The notes: a model not told the origin generated them from the sequence alone. DNA of 64,000 nt from Streptomyces liliiviolaceus (GCF_018070025.1 NZ_JAGPYQ010000001.1:1302001-1366000), one strand, 5' to 3'. Shown: positions 51,828-62,914, numbered from the stretch's first letter. Program-made: numbers and translations.

Positions 51828-53039
51828 ATGACTCAGGGGGCCGGTCAGGGACCCGAGATGCGGACGCCGACGGTGCGCGACTTCCGCGTACCGGCGTACG
51901 TCCACGAAGCCGGTCCGTACGCGCAGCCGCCCGGACCGCACCCGGCACCGCCCGGGCAGTACGACCGGCCGGCCGAACCGTACGACCGCTCCGCCGAGCC
52001 GTACGACCAGGCCGCCGACCCGTACACCGGGCCCCCGGAGCCGTACGTCCGATCCGGTTCCTACGCGGGCGTGCCCCCGCACGGTGAGGCCGGCGTCCCC
52101 GCCGCCGAGCCGGAGGGCTACACGCCGACGGAGCGCGATCTGCCGGTCATCAACCGCGGCGACACGGTCCAGGTGCCGGTCGACCCCGAGGCCGGGCAGA
52201 TTCCGCAGCCCGAGGAGGGGCCGGGGCCGCTGTACGTCGTCGGTGACGTGCACGGGTACCTCGACGAACTCGTCTCCGCGCTGCACGAGAAGGGGCTCAT
52301 CGACCTCGAAGGCCGCTGGGCGGCCGGTACCTCCCGGCTGTGGTTCCTCGGCGACTTCACCGACCGCGGGCCCGACGGGATCGGCGTCATCGACCTCGTC
52401 ATGCGGCTGTCCGCCGAGGCCGCCGCGGTCGGCGGCTACTGCAAGGCGCTGATGGGCAACCACGAGCTGCTGCTCCTGGGCGCCAGGCGGTTCGGCGACA
52501 CCCCCGTCAACTCCGGCGCGGGAACCGCCACCTTCCAGGCCGCCTGGCTGCTCAACGGCGGCCAGAAAACCGACATGGAACGTCTCCAGGACCACCATCT
52601 GCAGTGGATGGCCCGCCTGGACGCGATGGAACTGGCGGACGGGCATCTGCTCGTGCACTCCGACACGACCGCCTATCTCGACTACGGCGACTCCATCGAA
52701 GCGGTCAACGACACCATCCGCGAAACCCTCACCCGCAATGACGCGGACGAGTGCTGGGACCTGTTCCGCAAGTTCACCAAGCGCTTCGCGTTCCGCGACG
52801 ACGGCGGTGCGCAGGCGGTCCGCTCCCTGCTGGAGACCTACGGCGGTTCACGCATCGTCCATGGTCACAGCCCCATTCCGTATCTCCGGGGCGAGGTCGG
52901 CTCGGAGGACGGGGAGAATTCGCCGCCTCTCGCGGTCGAAGAACCTCATGTGTACGCCGACAAACTCGCGATCGCGATGGACGGCGGCGTGACCATGGCC
53001 GGAAAACTGCTGGTCCAGCAGCTTCCCCTGGACAACTGA
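51828..53039 (+). CDS. Metallophosphoesterase (calcineurin-like)
   Basis: A 403-residue protein. The first 110 residues are disordered, with repeats of EPYDRSAEPYDQAADPY type. The phosphoesterase domain has all family motifs: VVGDVHGYLDE, FLGDFTDRGPDG, LMGNHELLLLG, LLVHSDT and IVHGHSP, which bind the two metals. It may act on phosphoproteins or nucleotides such as Ap4A. The ATG at 51828 has GGAGGGG close upstream. It is separate from its neighbours. Confidence 0.9.
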   Translation: MTQGAGQGPEMRTPTVRDFRVPAYVHEAGPYAQPPGPHPAPPGQYDRPAEPYDRSAEPYDQAADPYTGPPEPYVRSGSYAGVPPHGEAGVPAAEPEGYTPTERDLPVINRGDTVQVPVDPEAGQIPQPEEGPGPLYVVGDVHGYLDELVSALHEKGLIDLEGRWAAGTSRLWFLGDFTDRGPDGIGVIDLVMRLSAEAAAVGGYCKALMGNHELLLLGARRFGDTPVNSGAGTATFQAAWLLNGGQKTDMERLQDHHLQWMARLDAMELADGHLLVHSDTTAYLDYGDSIEAVNDTIRETLTRNDADECWDLFRKFTKRFAFRDDGGAQAVRSLLETYGGSRIVHGHSPIPYLRGEVGSEDGENSPPLAVEEPHVYADKLAIAMDGGVTMAGKLLVQQLPLDN

Positions 53040-53223
53040 GCGTTCACGGGGCACGCGTCCTGCGATGGAGGACGCGTGCGGTCCGGGGGCAAATTCTGGA
53101 AACCCCCTGTCACCCTGTGCCGTCATCGCTCTACCATCGGCTTATCCGTAGCAGGCTCCCCTCCGTTTCTGCCCGACGGCTCGTCAGCATGCCGAGTCAC
53201 CCAGCCCTACGGAGCATCGGGGG

Positions 53224-54096
53224 ATGCACATGAACAGCGTTCCGCAGCACCTGCTGAGCGAGGACCGCCAAGAGTACGAGCGGATCCTCGACGAGGCGCT
53301 GCGCTCCGCACCACACCGTCCGGAACTCGCCGCTGTCGGTCAGCGGCTCAACCCCGAGCAACTGCGCACGATGGCACTCAACGCCACCGCACTCATCACG
53401 GCGGCCGCGTCGAGCGAGTACCAGCACTATGTGAAGGTCCGCGAGGAACTGCGCCAGCCGGCGCCGTCCACCCCTCACGTCCGCGAAGGATCCGGCAGTT
53501 CCTCGGATCCGGGCACCAGCGCGGTGGGGCTCGCCACGGCCATGGGGGAAGTCGCCGAGACCGCGGGGGCCGGCGCCGCCGCCGTCGTCGCCGTGCTCGC
53601 CCCGGTCCTCGCCGGCACCGCCGCGGCGATCTTCCTGCTCGTCGGCTACATCCTGAAGATGCTCGACCCCCAGCCGGGCATCGCACGGACCCTGCTCACC
53701 ACCGGCTGGGTCTTCGGTGCCATCACGGCGGTCTCGATCCTGGTCGCCGCGGTCGGCCTGCTGCTCGCCGCCCTGCGCAACGGCGCCAGCTCACTGCAGG
53801 CCGGAGTCCACGGCGAACGGAGCGAGGAGGTCGCTCTGGCCAGGGAGGCCTGGCACGAAGCACTCCTGGAGCGCGGCCTCATGCCGTTCCTCAGGGAGGC
53901 TCTCGCCGACCCGGGCACCGCGGCCCTCGGCCGTATGAAGCCGACCGAACCGGTCAGCCGGATGCCGCAGCTCGGCTACAACCGCCCGGGCTTCAGCAGC
54001 CCCGACGGGGGTGCGTCAGCGGGCCCCCGTCCCAGCTACTCAAGCCCGGACTTCAGCAGCCCGGACTTCGGCGGACCTGAGCACGCTCCGGAGTAG
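53224..54096 (+). CDS. Membrane protein with two central helices, unknown function
   Basis: A 290-residue protein: a cytoplasmic helical head (about 1-85), an Ala/Gly-rich hydrophobic stretch (about 100-145, GAGAAAVVAVLAPVLAGTAAAIFLLVGYIL), a second hydrophobic stretch near 160-185, a charged helical part (about 195-240) and a Ser/Pro/Phe tail with repeated SSPDF units. I do not recognise the family. GGAG lies 9 bases before the ATG; a second ATG two codons later is also possible. A strong terminator follows. Confidence 0.72.
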   Translation: MHMNSVPQHLLSEDRQEYERILDEALRSAPHRPELAAVGQRLNPEQLRTMALNATALITAAASSEYQHYVKVREELRQPAPSTPHVREGSGSSSDPGTSAVGLATAMGEVAETAGAGAAAVVAVLAPVLAGTAAAIFLLVGYILKMLDPQPGIARTLLTTGWVFGAITAVSILVAAVGLLLAALRNGASSLQAGVHGERSEEVALAREAWHEALLERGLMPFLREALADPGTAALGRMKPTEPVSRMPQLGYNRPGFSSPDGGASAGPRPSYSSPDFSSPDFGGPEHAPE

Positions 54097-54132
54097 GGCG
54101 GGCCCGCCGACACCGCCCGCCCCGGCAAGAAT

Positions 54133-54166
54133 GATCGACGACGGAAATCCGTCGTCGATCTTTTTT
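54133..54166 (+). terminator. Rho-independent terminator
   Basis: GATCGACGACGGA (54133-54145) and TCCGTCGTCGATC (54148-54160) form a perfect 13-bp stem with a two-base loop, followed by six T. It ends the transcript of the membrane-protein gene. The T run is unusually good for Streptomyces. Confidence 0.92.
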
Positions 54167-54498
54167 GTGCGTTCGCCTCGCGTTCGGCGCGCATTCGGCA
54201 TTCGCCCCCGTATACGGAGGTCCACGCCTCACAGCAATTCATTCGCACCGCTGGACAAGGAATCTCCCTCGCGCGACGGGAACAACATGACAGCACTCCT
54301 GAAGCTCTTCCGCACACATTCGCAGGTGGGCTTGTCATATGCGGTGGCTCGGAAGATGCTGTATGCCATGTGGCGATCCATCAGCAGGCAAGAAGCGGAC
54401 ACGCACTCCGCTGTACGGCGCTGAGCATGGTGGCGGACGGCGGACAGGCCGTTAGCCTGCTGACCGACAACGCCGGCTGTGTGGGGACGGAGTGCCAA
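54167..54498. other. Intergenic region before the XRE regulator
   Basis: This stretch holds a weak 45-codon frame from an ATG at 54288 (MTALLKLFRTHSQVG), with poor codon bias and no good ribosome-binding site. A possible -10 (TTAGCCT, about 54451-54457) for the regulator gene is the only other signal I see. Confidence 0.35.
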
Positions 54499-55356
54499 GT
54501 GGCCCAGGAAGAGCCCGGATTCCAGCGTGCACGACTGCGGGACCGCCTGAGGAAGGCACGGGAGGGCGCGGGGCTGAAGCAGCGCGAGGTGGCCGAACAG
54601 CTCGACTGGTCACCGTCCAAGGTGATCCGCATCGAGGCGGGCACCGTCGGAGTGTCCGTGACCGATGTACGCGTTCTGCTGGGGCATTACGGAATCACCG
54701 ACCAGGCTCAGGTAAAGGCCCTGACCGACATGGCCCGGGCGGCGCGTCAACCGCCGTGGTGGGCGCCGTACCGCTCCTGGGTGAGCCAGGATTTCGAGAC
54801 CTACCTCGGTTACGAGAGTTCGGCGTCGGTCATTCGGAACTTCGAACCCCATGTGGTGCCCGGTCTGTTGCAGACCGAGGAATATGCCCGAGAACTCATG
54901 ACGCGGACCAATGCCGGCACCGAGGCGACGGAACAGCTCGTGCAGCTCAGGATCGAGCGGCAGGACCGCCTTGTGCGGGCCGACGGGCCCGATATCTTCT
55001 GCGTCCTCGACGAAGCCGTGCTCCGCAGAGCAGTGGGCTCGCGGGAGACCATGAAAAGGCAGTACGAGAAGCTGCTGACCGTCAGTGAACTGCCGAACGT
55101 GACCGTACGCGTCGTCCCATTCGACGCCGGCGTCTACCGGCAGTTCCGCTCGCCCTATGTCCTCTTCGAATTTCCCGGCGACGAGGACGAGATGGTCGCC
55201 TACCTGGAGAGCGCGGACGGCGAAGTCATCATCAGCGAGAAGGCGTTGGGGCGCACCTCCCAACGTCGCCCCACCGACTACCTGGACGACTTCTGGGACG
55301 TGGAGAGGGGGGTGGCCACAGAGGTGACGAGGGAGTTTCTGTTCGGCCAGAGCTAA
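54499..55356 (+). CDS. XRE-family regulator with DUF5753 (WhiJ-like)
   Basis: A 285-residue protein with an N-terminal helix-turn-helix (about residues 13-70: LRDRLRKAREGAGLKQREVA, then EQLDWSPSKVIRIEAG) and the C-terminal DUF5753 domain (about 95-280) with GLLQTEEYARELM and VRVVPFDAGVYRQF. This family includes WhiJ, which with small DUF397 (BldB-like) partners regulates development in Streptomyces; such a partner gene lies 80 bp away on the opposite strand. The GTG at 54499 follows GGAG by 6 bases; an ATG at 54427 is an alternative. Confidence 0.87.
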   Translation: MAQEEPGFQRARLRDRLRKAREGAGLKQREVAEQLDWSPSKVIRIEAGTVGVSVTDVRVLLGHYGITDQAQVKALTDMARAARQPPWWAPYRSWVSQDFETYLGYESSASVIRNFEPHVVPGLLQTEEYARELMTRTNAGTEATEQLVQLRIERQDRLVRADGPDIFCVLDEAVLRRAVGSRETMKRQYEKLLTVSELPNVTVRVVPFDAGVYRQFRSPYVLFEFPGDEDEMVAYLESADGEVIISEKALGRTSQRRPTDYLDDFWDVERGVATEVTREFLFGQS

Positions 55357-55437
55357 AGGCGCCAAGGGGAGCGTGCCACGGAGAAACATTCTGACCGCAC
55401 GAACAGATTCCCGTCACCGTTCAGACAGGCAGGTCCC

Positions 55438-55644
55438 CTACGAGGATGCTCGTGGGGATGTGTCGCAGTCCTTCAGACCGGAGAGGAATGAGCGCCAAGC
55501 ATATGCACTGAACCCCACCGATGCCCCGTCAGGGTCATTCGAATCGCGTACCGCTATCCCACCGGTGGCGGCCACCTCCACGCAGTTCCCCTCCACACTG
55601 GCCGAACTCCTCAGCCAGCGCACTTCAGCATCATCGAGCCCCAT
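55438..55644 (-). CDS. DUF397 (BldB-like) small protein
   Basis: A 68-residue protein with the DUF397 signature: VRWLRSSASVEGNCVEVA, VRDSNDPDGASVGFSAYAW and RSFLSGLKD. DUF397 proteins pair with XRE/DUF5753 regulators, and BldB is a member. Here it is convergent with its likely partner rather than following it. GGGGG lies just before the ATG. A good promoter, TTGGCA, 17 bp, CATACT, is found on the minus strand at 55733-55705. Confidence 0.85.
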   Translation of the reverse strand: MGLDDAEVRWLRSSASVEGNCVEVAATGGIAVRDSNDPDGASVGFSAYAWRSFLSGLKDCDTSPRASS

Positions 55645-55958
55645 GCATCCCCCACACCTTCACCTACAAAAAGTGGCGATGCCCTGTATTTCGGCATCCA
55701 AATCAGTATGGGCGTCGCTCTCGGCACTGCCAAGACGCGCGTGAACGCCCGACGGAGGCCATTAAATGGAGGTATATGCATAATAAACGCAACAAAGGGC
55801 CGACCGCGCCGCGCAAATCGCTGGCCGAAAAGAAACCGGGATTGTTCATACGGGCCGGATCACCGAGGTCCTGGAAATGATCGTCCAAGACCTCGGCGTC
55901 GCGGCATCACAGCCTATCGGTCGGCCGAAAAGCGTACCGGAACGACGGGCAGCGCGGT
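55645..55958. other. Intergenic region between DUF397 gene and thiC
   Basis: An A/T-rich stretch with the promoter of the DUF397 gene at 55705-55733. On the plus strand a 34-codon frame from an ATG at 55776 (MHNKRNKGPTAPRKSLAEKK) has GGAGG three bases upstream, a spacing that is too short for confidence. No terminator for thiC could be recognised. Confidence 0.4.
55705..55733 (-). promoter_or_regulatory. SigA/HrdB-type promoter of the DUF397 gene
   Basis: On the minus strand TTGGCA (55733-55728) and CATACT (55710-55705) are separated by 17 bp, a near-consensus vegetative promoter pointing to the DUF397 gene 60 bases away. Confidence 0.6.
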
Positions 55959-58036
<2,078 letters not shown>

Positions 58037-58052
58037 GCAAAGGTGCTTCCAC

Positions 58053-58080
58053 GCTAGCGTCACAATGGGCGCGGTGAACA
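58053..58080 (-). promoter_or_regulatory. Probable thiC promoter
   Basis: On the minus strand TAGCGT (58057-58052) is a good Streptomyces -10 box, with TTCACC 16 bp upstream (58079-58074) as a weak -35. Transcription would begin about ten bases before the first riboswitch helix. The region also borders the divergent YibE/F gene. Confidence 0.45.
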
Positions 58081-58113
58081 GTGGGCCCCTCTCGTTCTTG
58101 CGATGATCGGTCG

Positions 58114-59607
58114 GTGACCACGACGCAGCAGCCCCCACTTCCGCCGTCCGAACCGCCCCACGGACACGGCCACGACGGCCACGGTCACGGCGGCGGACCT
58201 GGACAGGGATCCCATGGCCCCGGAGGCGGCGGCGACCGGCCCGGCGGTGGCGGCGACGGACCTGTCGGCGGTGGGCACGGCCACTCGCACAGTCATGGCC
58301 CCGCGGCTCCTGTCTCCATGCACCTGCGCAAGATCATCGCGGCGGTGCTGATTCCTTTCGCCGCGGCGGTCGTGGTCGGTCTCGCGGTGCTCTGGCCGGG
58401 CGGCGCACCCGGACACGAGCGCACGGGCGTCGGCTTCGACCGGCAGACCCAGCAGGCCACCGTGACCAAGGTCGACAAGGTCGACTGCAAGTCCGTGAAC
58501 GCCTCGGGCGAGACCCCGACAGGCGACACCTCGACGGCCGAGGGCTCATCGGCTCAGCAGCAGGAATCGGGCACCTGCAAGAAGGCGACGGTCCGGGTCG
58601 ACTCCGGCAAGGACAAGGGCCGTACGTTCACGGAGATCGTCCAGCCGGACTCCTCACGCCAGTTGGAGCAGGGCCAGGAGGTGATCGTGGCGTACGCGCC
58701 CGACGCCCCCAAGGAGCTCCAGTACTCGGTCACCGATGTGAACCGCAAGTTCCCCATGGCGCTGCTCGCCGGCATCTTCGCCCTCGCCGTGGTCGTGGTG
58801 GGCCGGATGCGCGGTGTCATGGCGCTGATCGCGCTCGCCGTCAGCTTTCTGATCCTGACCTTCTTCATCCTGCCCGCGATCCTTCAGGGGTCGAATCCGC
58901 TGGTCGTGGCGGTGGTCGGGGCCAGCGCCATCATGCTGATCGCGCTCTACATGTGCCACGGCCTCTCGGCCCGGACATCGGTCGCCGTCATCGGCACGCT
59001 GCTGTCCCTGGTGCTGATCGGGCTTCTCGGCTCGCTGTTCATCGACTGGGCCGCGCTGACCGGCAACACCGACGACAACACCGGCCTGATCCACGGTCTC
59101 TATCCGTCGATCGACATGAGCGGCCTGCTGCTCGCGGGTGTCATCATCGGTTCGCTCGGAGTGCTCGACGACGTCACGGTGACGCAGACCTCGGCGGTCT
59201 GGGAGCTGCACGAGGCCAACCCGACGATGGGCTGGCGAGGGCTGTACCGCGCGGGCATCCGCATCGGCCGCGACCACATCGCGTCCGTCGTCAATACGCT
59301 CGTCCTCGCCTACGCGGGCGCGGCGCTGCCTCTGCTGCTGCTCTTCTCCATCGCGCAGAGCAGTGTGGGGACGGTGGCCAACAGCGAACTGGTGGCCGAG
59401 GAGATCGTCCGTACCCTCGTCGGCTCGATCGGGCTGGTCGCCTCGGTTCCGGTCACCACGGCTCTCGCGGCCCTGGTGGTCTCGGCCGACCGCCCGGGTG
59501 ACACCGCCCCGGCCCAGCAGCCGCAGCCACAACACCCGCAGCCTCAGGCCCAGTCCGGCTCGAAGGCACCGCTGCGCGGGGGGAGCGGCCGCCGCCGCAA
59601 GCACTGA
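58114..59607 (+). CDS. YibE/F-family membrane protein
   Basis: A 497-residue protein with a His/Gly-rich cytoplasmic head (HGHGHDGHGHGGG and HGHSHSHG, about residues 15-65) that could bind metal. One membrane helix and an outer domain (about 95-210) are followed by seven or so helices of the YibE/F domain, with GVLDDVTVTQTSAVWELHEANP as its hallmark. The role of YibE/F proteins is not firmly known; transport has been suggested. I chose the GTG at 58114. The C-terminus is Gln/Pro-rich then basic. Confidence 0.87.
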   Translation: MTTTQQPPLPPSEPPHGHGHDGHGHGGGPGQGSHGPGGGGDRPGGGGDGPVGGGHGHSHSHGPAAPVSMHLRKIIAAVLIPFAAAVVVGLAVLWPGGAPGHERTGVGFDRQTQQATVTKVDKVDCKSVNASGETPTGDTSTAEGSSAQQQESGTCKKATVRVDSGKDKGRTFTEIVQPDSSRQLEQGQEVIVAYAPDAPKELQYSVTDVNRKFPMALLAGIFALAVVVVGRMRGVMALIALAVSFLILTFFILPAILQGSNPLVVAVVGASAIMLIALYMCHGLSARTSVAVIGTLLSLVLIGLLGSLFIDWAALTGNTDDNTGLIHGLYPSIDMSGLLLAGVIIGSLGVLDDVTVTQTSAVWELHEANPTMGWRGLYRAGIRIGRDHIASVVNTLVLAYAGAALPLLLLFSIAQSSVGTVANSELVAEEIVRTLVGSIGLVASVPVTTALAALVVSADRPGDTAPAQQPQPQHPQPQAQSGSKAPLRGGSGRRRKH

Positions 59608-59690
59608 GACCGGTGCGTCACCGGGACGGACCGGTTCTCCTGGGGCCTTCTCGGACGGGGAAGCCTCACCTCACGACTGTCGCCGCCGCG

Positions 59691-60098
59691 TCACCCCGCG
59701 CTCTGTTCCTCCGCCAGGATGCGGTCCAGGGCCTCGTCCAGATGCGTGTCGAAGTCGGCGAGGGAACGCTCCTGGCCCAGCGGCACCAGCCGGTCCGTGC
59801 GGTCGAGGAACGCCAGCAGCGGCGCCGTACCGCAGCGGAACAGGGCCTGGTCGACGCCCACCTGGAGCCGGATCAGCACATCGCCGAAACCCTCGGAGTC
59901 CGAGGGAGCGATGTGCACGTCCCCGTCCCCGCACGGCCGGCCCACACCGTCGATCAGCAGCTCCCGGCCGAAGGCCCAGGTCACCGGAGCGTCGCCGGGC
60001 AGGTGGAAGGTCAGACGCACGGCATAGGGATCACAGGTCTCGTAACGCAGCTCCACCGGAATGCGGAAGGAGAGCTCCTCCGAGACGACGAAGCTCAT
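59691..60098 (-). CDS. ssgA: Sporulation and cell-division activator SsgA
   Basis: A 135-residue SsgA-like protein (SALP) found only in morphologically complex actinomycetes. Conserved blocks are SEELSFRIPVELRYE, PYAVRLTFHLPGDAPVTWAFGREL, GDGDVHI and FLDRTDRLVPLGQE. SsgA with SsgB brings FtsZ to future sporulation septa. Placement directly after an IclR-type gene matches the known ssgR-ssgA pair. I chose the ATG at 60098; the preceding codon is also ATG, and AGAGG lies just upstream. The next gene upstream on this strand ends 133 bp away. Confidence 0.93.
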   Translation of the reverse strand: MSFVVSEELSFRIPVELRYETCDPYAVRLTFHLPGDAPVTWAFGRELLIDGVGRPCGDGDVHIAPSDSEGFGDVLIRLQVGVDQALFRCGTAPLLAFLDRTDRLVPLGQERSLADFDTHLDEALDRILAEEQSAG

Positions 60099-60230
60099 CA
60101 TGACCTCTGCCTGTACTACCGACTCGCGCATCGCCTACCCCGTCGTCTGCCGTCCATGGCCGGGAATCGTCCACCTAAACACTTCTGGCATCTTGCTGAA
60201 CGTGTACACCAGATCACAAGGAGTGAGTTT

Positions 60231-61034
60231 TCAGATGCTGATAGAGACCGCAAGTGTCCCCAGCAGCGTGTCGATCTCGCTCTGCAGTCGCCGTGCCGCG
60301 AGCAGCAGCCGTTCGGCCTGGTGGGACGGCATGGAGATGGCCACCGTGGCCGCCGTGCTGCCCAGGGTGAGCGGGATCGCGGCGCAGACCGTGCCCAGCG
60401 CGTACTCCTGACGTTCGACCACCGGCTGCATGCGCCCGGTCGATTCGAGACGGCGAATCAAGGTCTGATCGTCACGCACCGTGTACGGCGTGACGGATCG
60501 CACGGGGTAGCGGTCGAGGTGGTCCCTGCGCCCCTGCGTGTCGAGCTGGGACAGCAGACACTGGCCGATCGCGTGCGCGTGCCCCGTCTCCCGGAAGTCC
60601 GCCCACTCCTGGACCGCGGGATTGCCCGGGGTGTCGGCGACGCACTCCACCTCGATCTCCCCGCCGCGGTAGACCGCGTAGTAGACGGGAGCACCGATCG
60701 AATCGCGCCAGCTTCCCAGAGCATCGGCGATCGTGCTGCGACGTTTCTGCTGGGCTCCGCTGCGGCTCAGCCGCTCGGCCGCCTCTCCGAGGAAGAACAG
60801 CCCCTTCTCGCGGCGCAGATATCCCTCGTGCACCAGGGTGCGCAGCAGGTGGTACGCCGTGGGGAGCGCGAGTCCGGCCTCGCGGGCCAACTGCTTCGCG
60901 GGCGCTCCGTGCTCGTGACGCGCGACGGACTCCAGAAGACGCATCGCACGCTGCACCGAACCGATGAGGGTCGTGGGATGCGGCTCGGAGGCCGAAACCT
61001 TCGGTCCTGCGGGTGCGGTGTCAACCGTGGCCAA
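60231..61034 (-). CDS. ssgR: IclR-family regulator SsgR, activator of ssgA
   Basis: A 267-residue IclR protein with an N-terminal winged helix (about 20-85: SVQRAMRLLESVARHEHGAP, then AGLALPTAYHLLRTLVHEGYL) and a ligand-binding domain with a GAF-like fold (about 95-260; GHAHAIGQCLLSQLD, RMQPVVERQEYALGTVCAAIP). Its place just upstream of ssgA identifies it as SsgR, which switches on ssgA for sporulation septation. The start is a TTG at 61034 with GGGAG 6 bases upstream; no ATG or GTG in frame fits better. Confidence 0.92.
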   Translation of the reverse strand: MATVDTAPAGPKVSASEPHPTTLIGSVQRAMRLLESVARHEHGAPAKQLAREAGLALPTAYHLLRTLVHEGYLRREKGLFFLGEAAERLSRSGAQQKRRSTIADALGSWRDSIGAPVYYAVYRGGEIEVECVADTPGNPAVQEWADFRETGHAHAIGQCLLSQLDTQGRRDHLDRYPVRSVTPYTVRDDQTLIRRLESTGRMQPVVERQEYALGTVCAAIPLTLGSTAATVAISMPSHQAERLLLAARRLQSEIDTLLGTLAVSISI

Positions 61035-61269
61035 AGGTCACTCCCGAAGCGCGAGGGGGCCGCCCGTGCGAGGGTGACACGGGAGGGTCAGGAACGCCGC
61101 TCCCGAGGATCAACCCCGCGGCGAGTTCCGGACTTTAACCGTCTGCCACCGATCGCCGACGACATGCCTCGAAAACTTCCCCCACCCGAGGGAACCGATG
61201 GTTCCCGCATGCAGTGGGGCCTGCCGGACAGTGGCGTCCGGCGGATCATGCGTCCCCCGCGCCGGCCGT

Positions 61270-61482
61270 CTACCAGTCGCTCCTCGACGTAGAGCCCGAC
61301 ATGAACTTCCGTACGACGTAGATCAGTCCGCCGACCAGTGCCACGAAGAGCAGCAGCTTGAAGAGCAGGCCGATCACGAATCCGACGACACTCGCTATCA
61401 GGCCGCCGAACACGACCAGGGCGATGACCGGCACCGCGACCCACTTAACCCACCACGGCATACCCGCGAAGATCTCTCGCAT
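61270..61482 (-). CDS. Small membrane protein (DUF5326-like)
   Basis: A 70-residue protein with two adjacent membrane helices (about residues 15-35 and 37-57), a short N-terminal MREIFAGMPWWVKW and a Ser-rich tail. I recall similar Streptomyces proteins as DUF5326. The ATG is preceded by AAGGAACAAGGGCG. It lies between ssgR and a cupin gene, all on the minus strand. No function is known. Confidence 0.78.
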   Translation of the reverse strand: MREIFAGMPWWVKWVAVPVIALVVFGGLIASVVGFVIGLLFKLLLFVALVGGLIYVVRKFMSGSTSRSDW

Positions 61483-61656
61483 CGCCCTTGTTCCTTGTCT
61501 CTCTGCCCGTTTCCGAGTGCTGTCCCTGATCGTCCCCGCCGAGCCGGCGGGCCACGAATGTCCTGCCTCGATGCTAGGCGCGGCAGGGGTCCCTGCGGGG
61601 GCCTCGCACCCCTTGTCTGCCCCTGACCGTTCCCCTAGGGAACCCTGAGGCGGACG

Positions 61657-61974
61657 TCAGCTCTCCGGCGGAGAGAAGACCACCACGACCCGCAGATCCT
61701 CGCTGATGTGGTGGAACTTGTGAGCCACCCCCGCGGGTACGTACACGACGCTGCCACGCGCCACCTGGGTCGTCTCCATGCCGACCGTGATCGCGGCACG
61801 GCCGCTGACGACGAGGTAGACCTCGTCCTGGCGGTGGGGCTGCTGCGGGTCCTGTGTGCCCGCGTCCAGCGCGTACAGGCCGACCGACATGTTCTTCTCG
61901 CGCAGGAACTGGAGGTACGCGCCGTCGTTGGCGGCGCGCTCCGCCTCCAGTTCGTCCAGCCGGAATGCCTTCAT
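61657..61974 (-). CDS. Single-domain cupin protein
   Basis: The 105-residue protein is a small cupin barrel. It has PQQPHRQDEVYLVVSGRAAITVG, with metal-ligand histidine and glutamate, and VVYVPAGVAHKFHHI in the second motif. Such cupins may be enzymes or ligand sensors; nothing here decides which. The ATG at 61974 has GGAGCAGGGCG upstream; the longer Arg-rich frame to 62034 is rejected. It is divergent from the holin-like gene. Confidence 0.83.
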   Translation of the reverse strand: MKAFRLDELEAERAANDGAYLQFLREKNMSVGLYALDAGTQDPQQPHRQDEVYLVVSGRAAITVGMETTQVARGSVVYVPAGVAHKFHHISEDLRVVVVFSPPES

Positions 61975-62034
61975 CGCCCTGCTCCGCCCTCGCCCCGCTG
62001 CTCGTTTTCGATCTCTTCTGTCACGATCAGACAC

Positions 62035-62412
62035 ATGAAGAATTTCGTAGTCAAGACGATCGCCAACGCGGGCGCCCTGGCGGTGGCGGTGTGGCTGCTC
62101 GACAAGATCACCCTGAGCGGTGACAGCACGGGCAAGGAGATCGGCACGCTGCTGCTCGTCGCGCTGCTGTTCGGACTGGTGAACTTCCTGGTCAAGCCGG
62201 TCGTGAAGGTCCTCACCTTCCCGCTGTTCATCCTCACGCTCGGACTGATCACGCTGGTGGTCAACGCCCTGATGCTGCTGCTCACCTCGTGGCTGGCGGA
62301 CAAGCTCGACCTAAGCTTCCACGTCGAGGGTTTCTGGACCGCCGTCCTGGGCGGCCTGATCATCTCGATCGTCTCCTGGGCCCTGAACGTCGTCCTTCCC
62401 GACGAGGACTGA
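62035..62412 (+). CDS. Phage holin family 4-like membrane protein (PF04020 type)
   Basis: A 125-residue protein with four hydrophobic helices: KTIANAGALAVAVWLLDKI, LLLVALLFGLVNFLVKPVVK, the third with LTFPLFILTLGLITLVVNALML, and GFWTAVLGGLIISIVSWAL. The segment LVKPVVKVLTFPLFILTLGL is the signature of PF04020 proteins, widespread in bacteria and not actually phage-derived. Membrane role unknown. The ptpA gene starts 10 bp downstream and is probably co-transcribed. Confidence 0.87.
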   Translation: MKNFVVKTIANAGALAVAVWLLDKITLSGDSTGKEIGTLLLVALLFGLVNFLVKPVVKVLTFPLFILTLGLITLVVNALMLLLTSWLADKLDLSFHVEGFWTAVLGGLIISIVSWALNVVLPDED

Positions 62413-62422
62413 GCGGCCCCCG

Positions 62423-62914
62423 ATGCCCTATCGCGTGTGCTTCGTATGCACCGGCAACATATGCCGCTCCCCGATGGCCGAGTCCGTCTTCCGCGCGCGG
62501 GTGGCCGAAGCGGGCCTCGACGGTCTGGTCGAGGTGGACAGCGCGGGTACCGACGGCTGGCACGAGGGTGACGGAGCCGATCCGCGCACCGTCTCCGTGC
62601 TGGAGACGAACGGCTACGGCAGCGACCATGCGGCCCGCCGGTTCCGGCCCGAGTGGTTCTCCCGGCTCGACCTGGTGATAGCTCTCGACTCCGGCCACCT
62701 CACAGCCCTGCGCCGCCTCGCACCGACCCCGGCCGACGCCGAGAAGGTCCGGCTGCTGCGCTCGTACGACATCGCCGCCGGCGCCGATCTCGACGTACCT
62801 GATCCCTATTACGGGGGGATGGACGGTTTCGAGGAGTGTCTTGAGATGGTGGAGGCGGCGAGCACCGGACTGCTCGCCGCTGTACGCGAGCAAGTGGAGG
62901 AACAGGCGGCATGA
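62423..62914 (+). CDS. ptpA: Low-molecular-weight protein-tyrosine phosphatase
   Basis: A 163-residue enzyme with the active-site loop VCTGNICRSPMAE (C-X5-R) at residues 8-20 and the general-acid aspartate in DVPDPYYGGMDGFEEC. All catalytic residues are present. In Streptomyces, PtpA-type phosphatases influence secondary metabolism; a Ser/Tyr-phosphorylation link to development is plausible. It overlaps the next gene by 4 bp (ATGA), so it is co-translated with the cystathionine gamma-lyase. Confidence 0.94.
   Translation: MPYRVCFVCTGNICRSPMAESVFRARVAEAGLDGLVEVDSAGTDGWHEGDGADPRTVSVLETNGYGSDHAARRFRPEWFSRLDLVIALDSGHLTALRRLAPTPADAEKVRLLRSYDIAAGADLDVPDPYYGGMDGFEECLEMVEAASTGLLAAVREQVEEQAA

Noticed and set aside
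54288..54424. 45-codon frame before the XRE regulator
   Set aside because: No good ribosome-binding site, mixed codon bias, no recognisable family.
55776..55880. 34-codon lysine-rich frame with GGAGG upstream
   Set aside because: The ribosome-binding site is only three bases from the ATG and the region is the A/T-rich upstream of another gene; left as unproven.
62035..62412. Prophage remnant suggested by a holin-like gene
   Set aside because: PF04020 proteins are ordinary bacterial membrane proteins, and no other phage gene is near.
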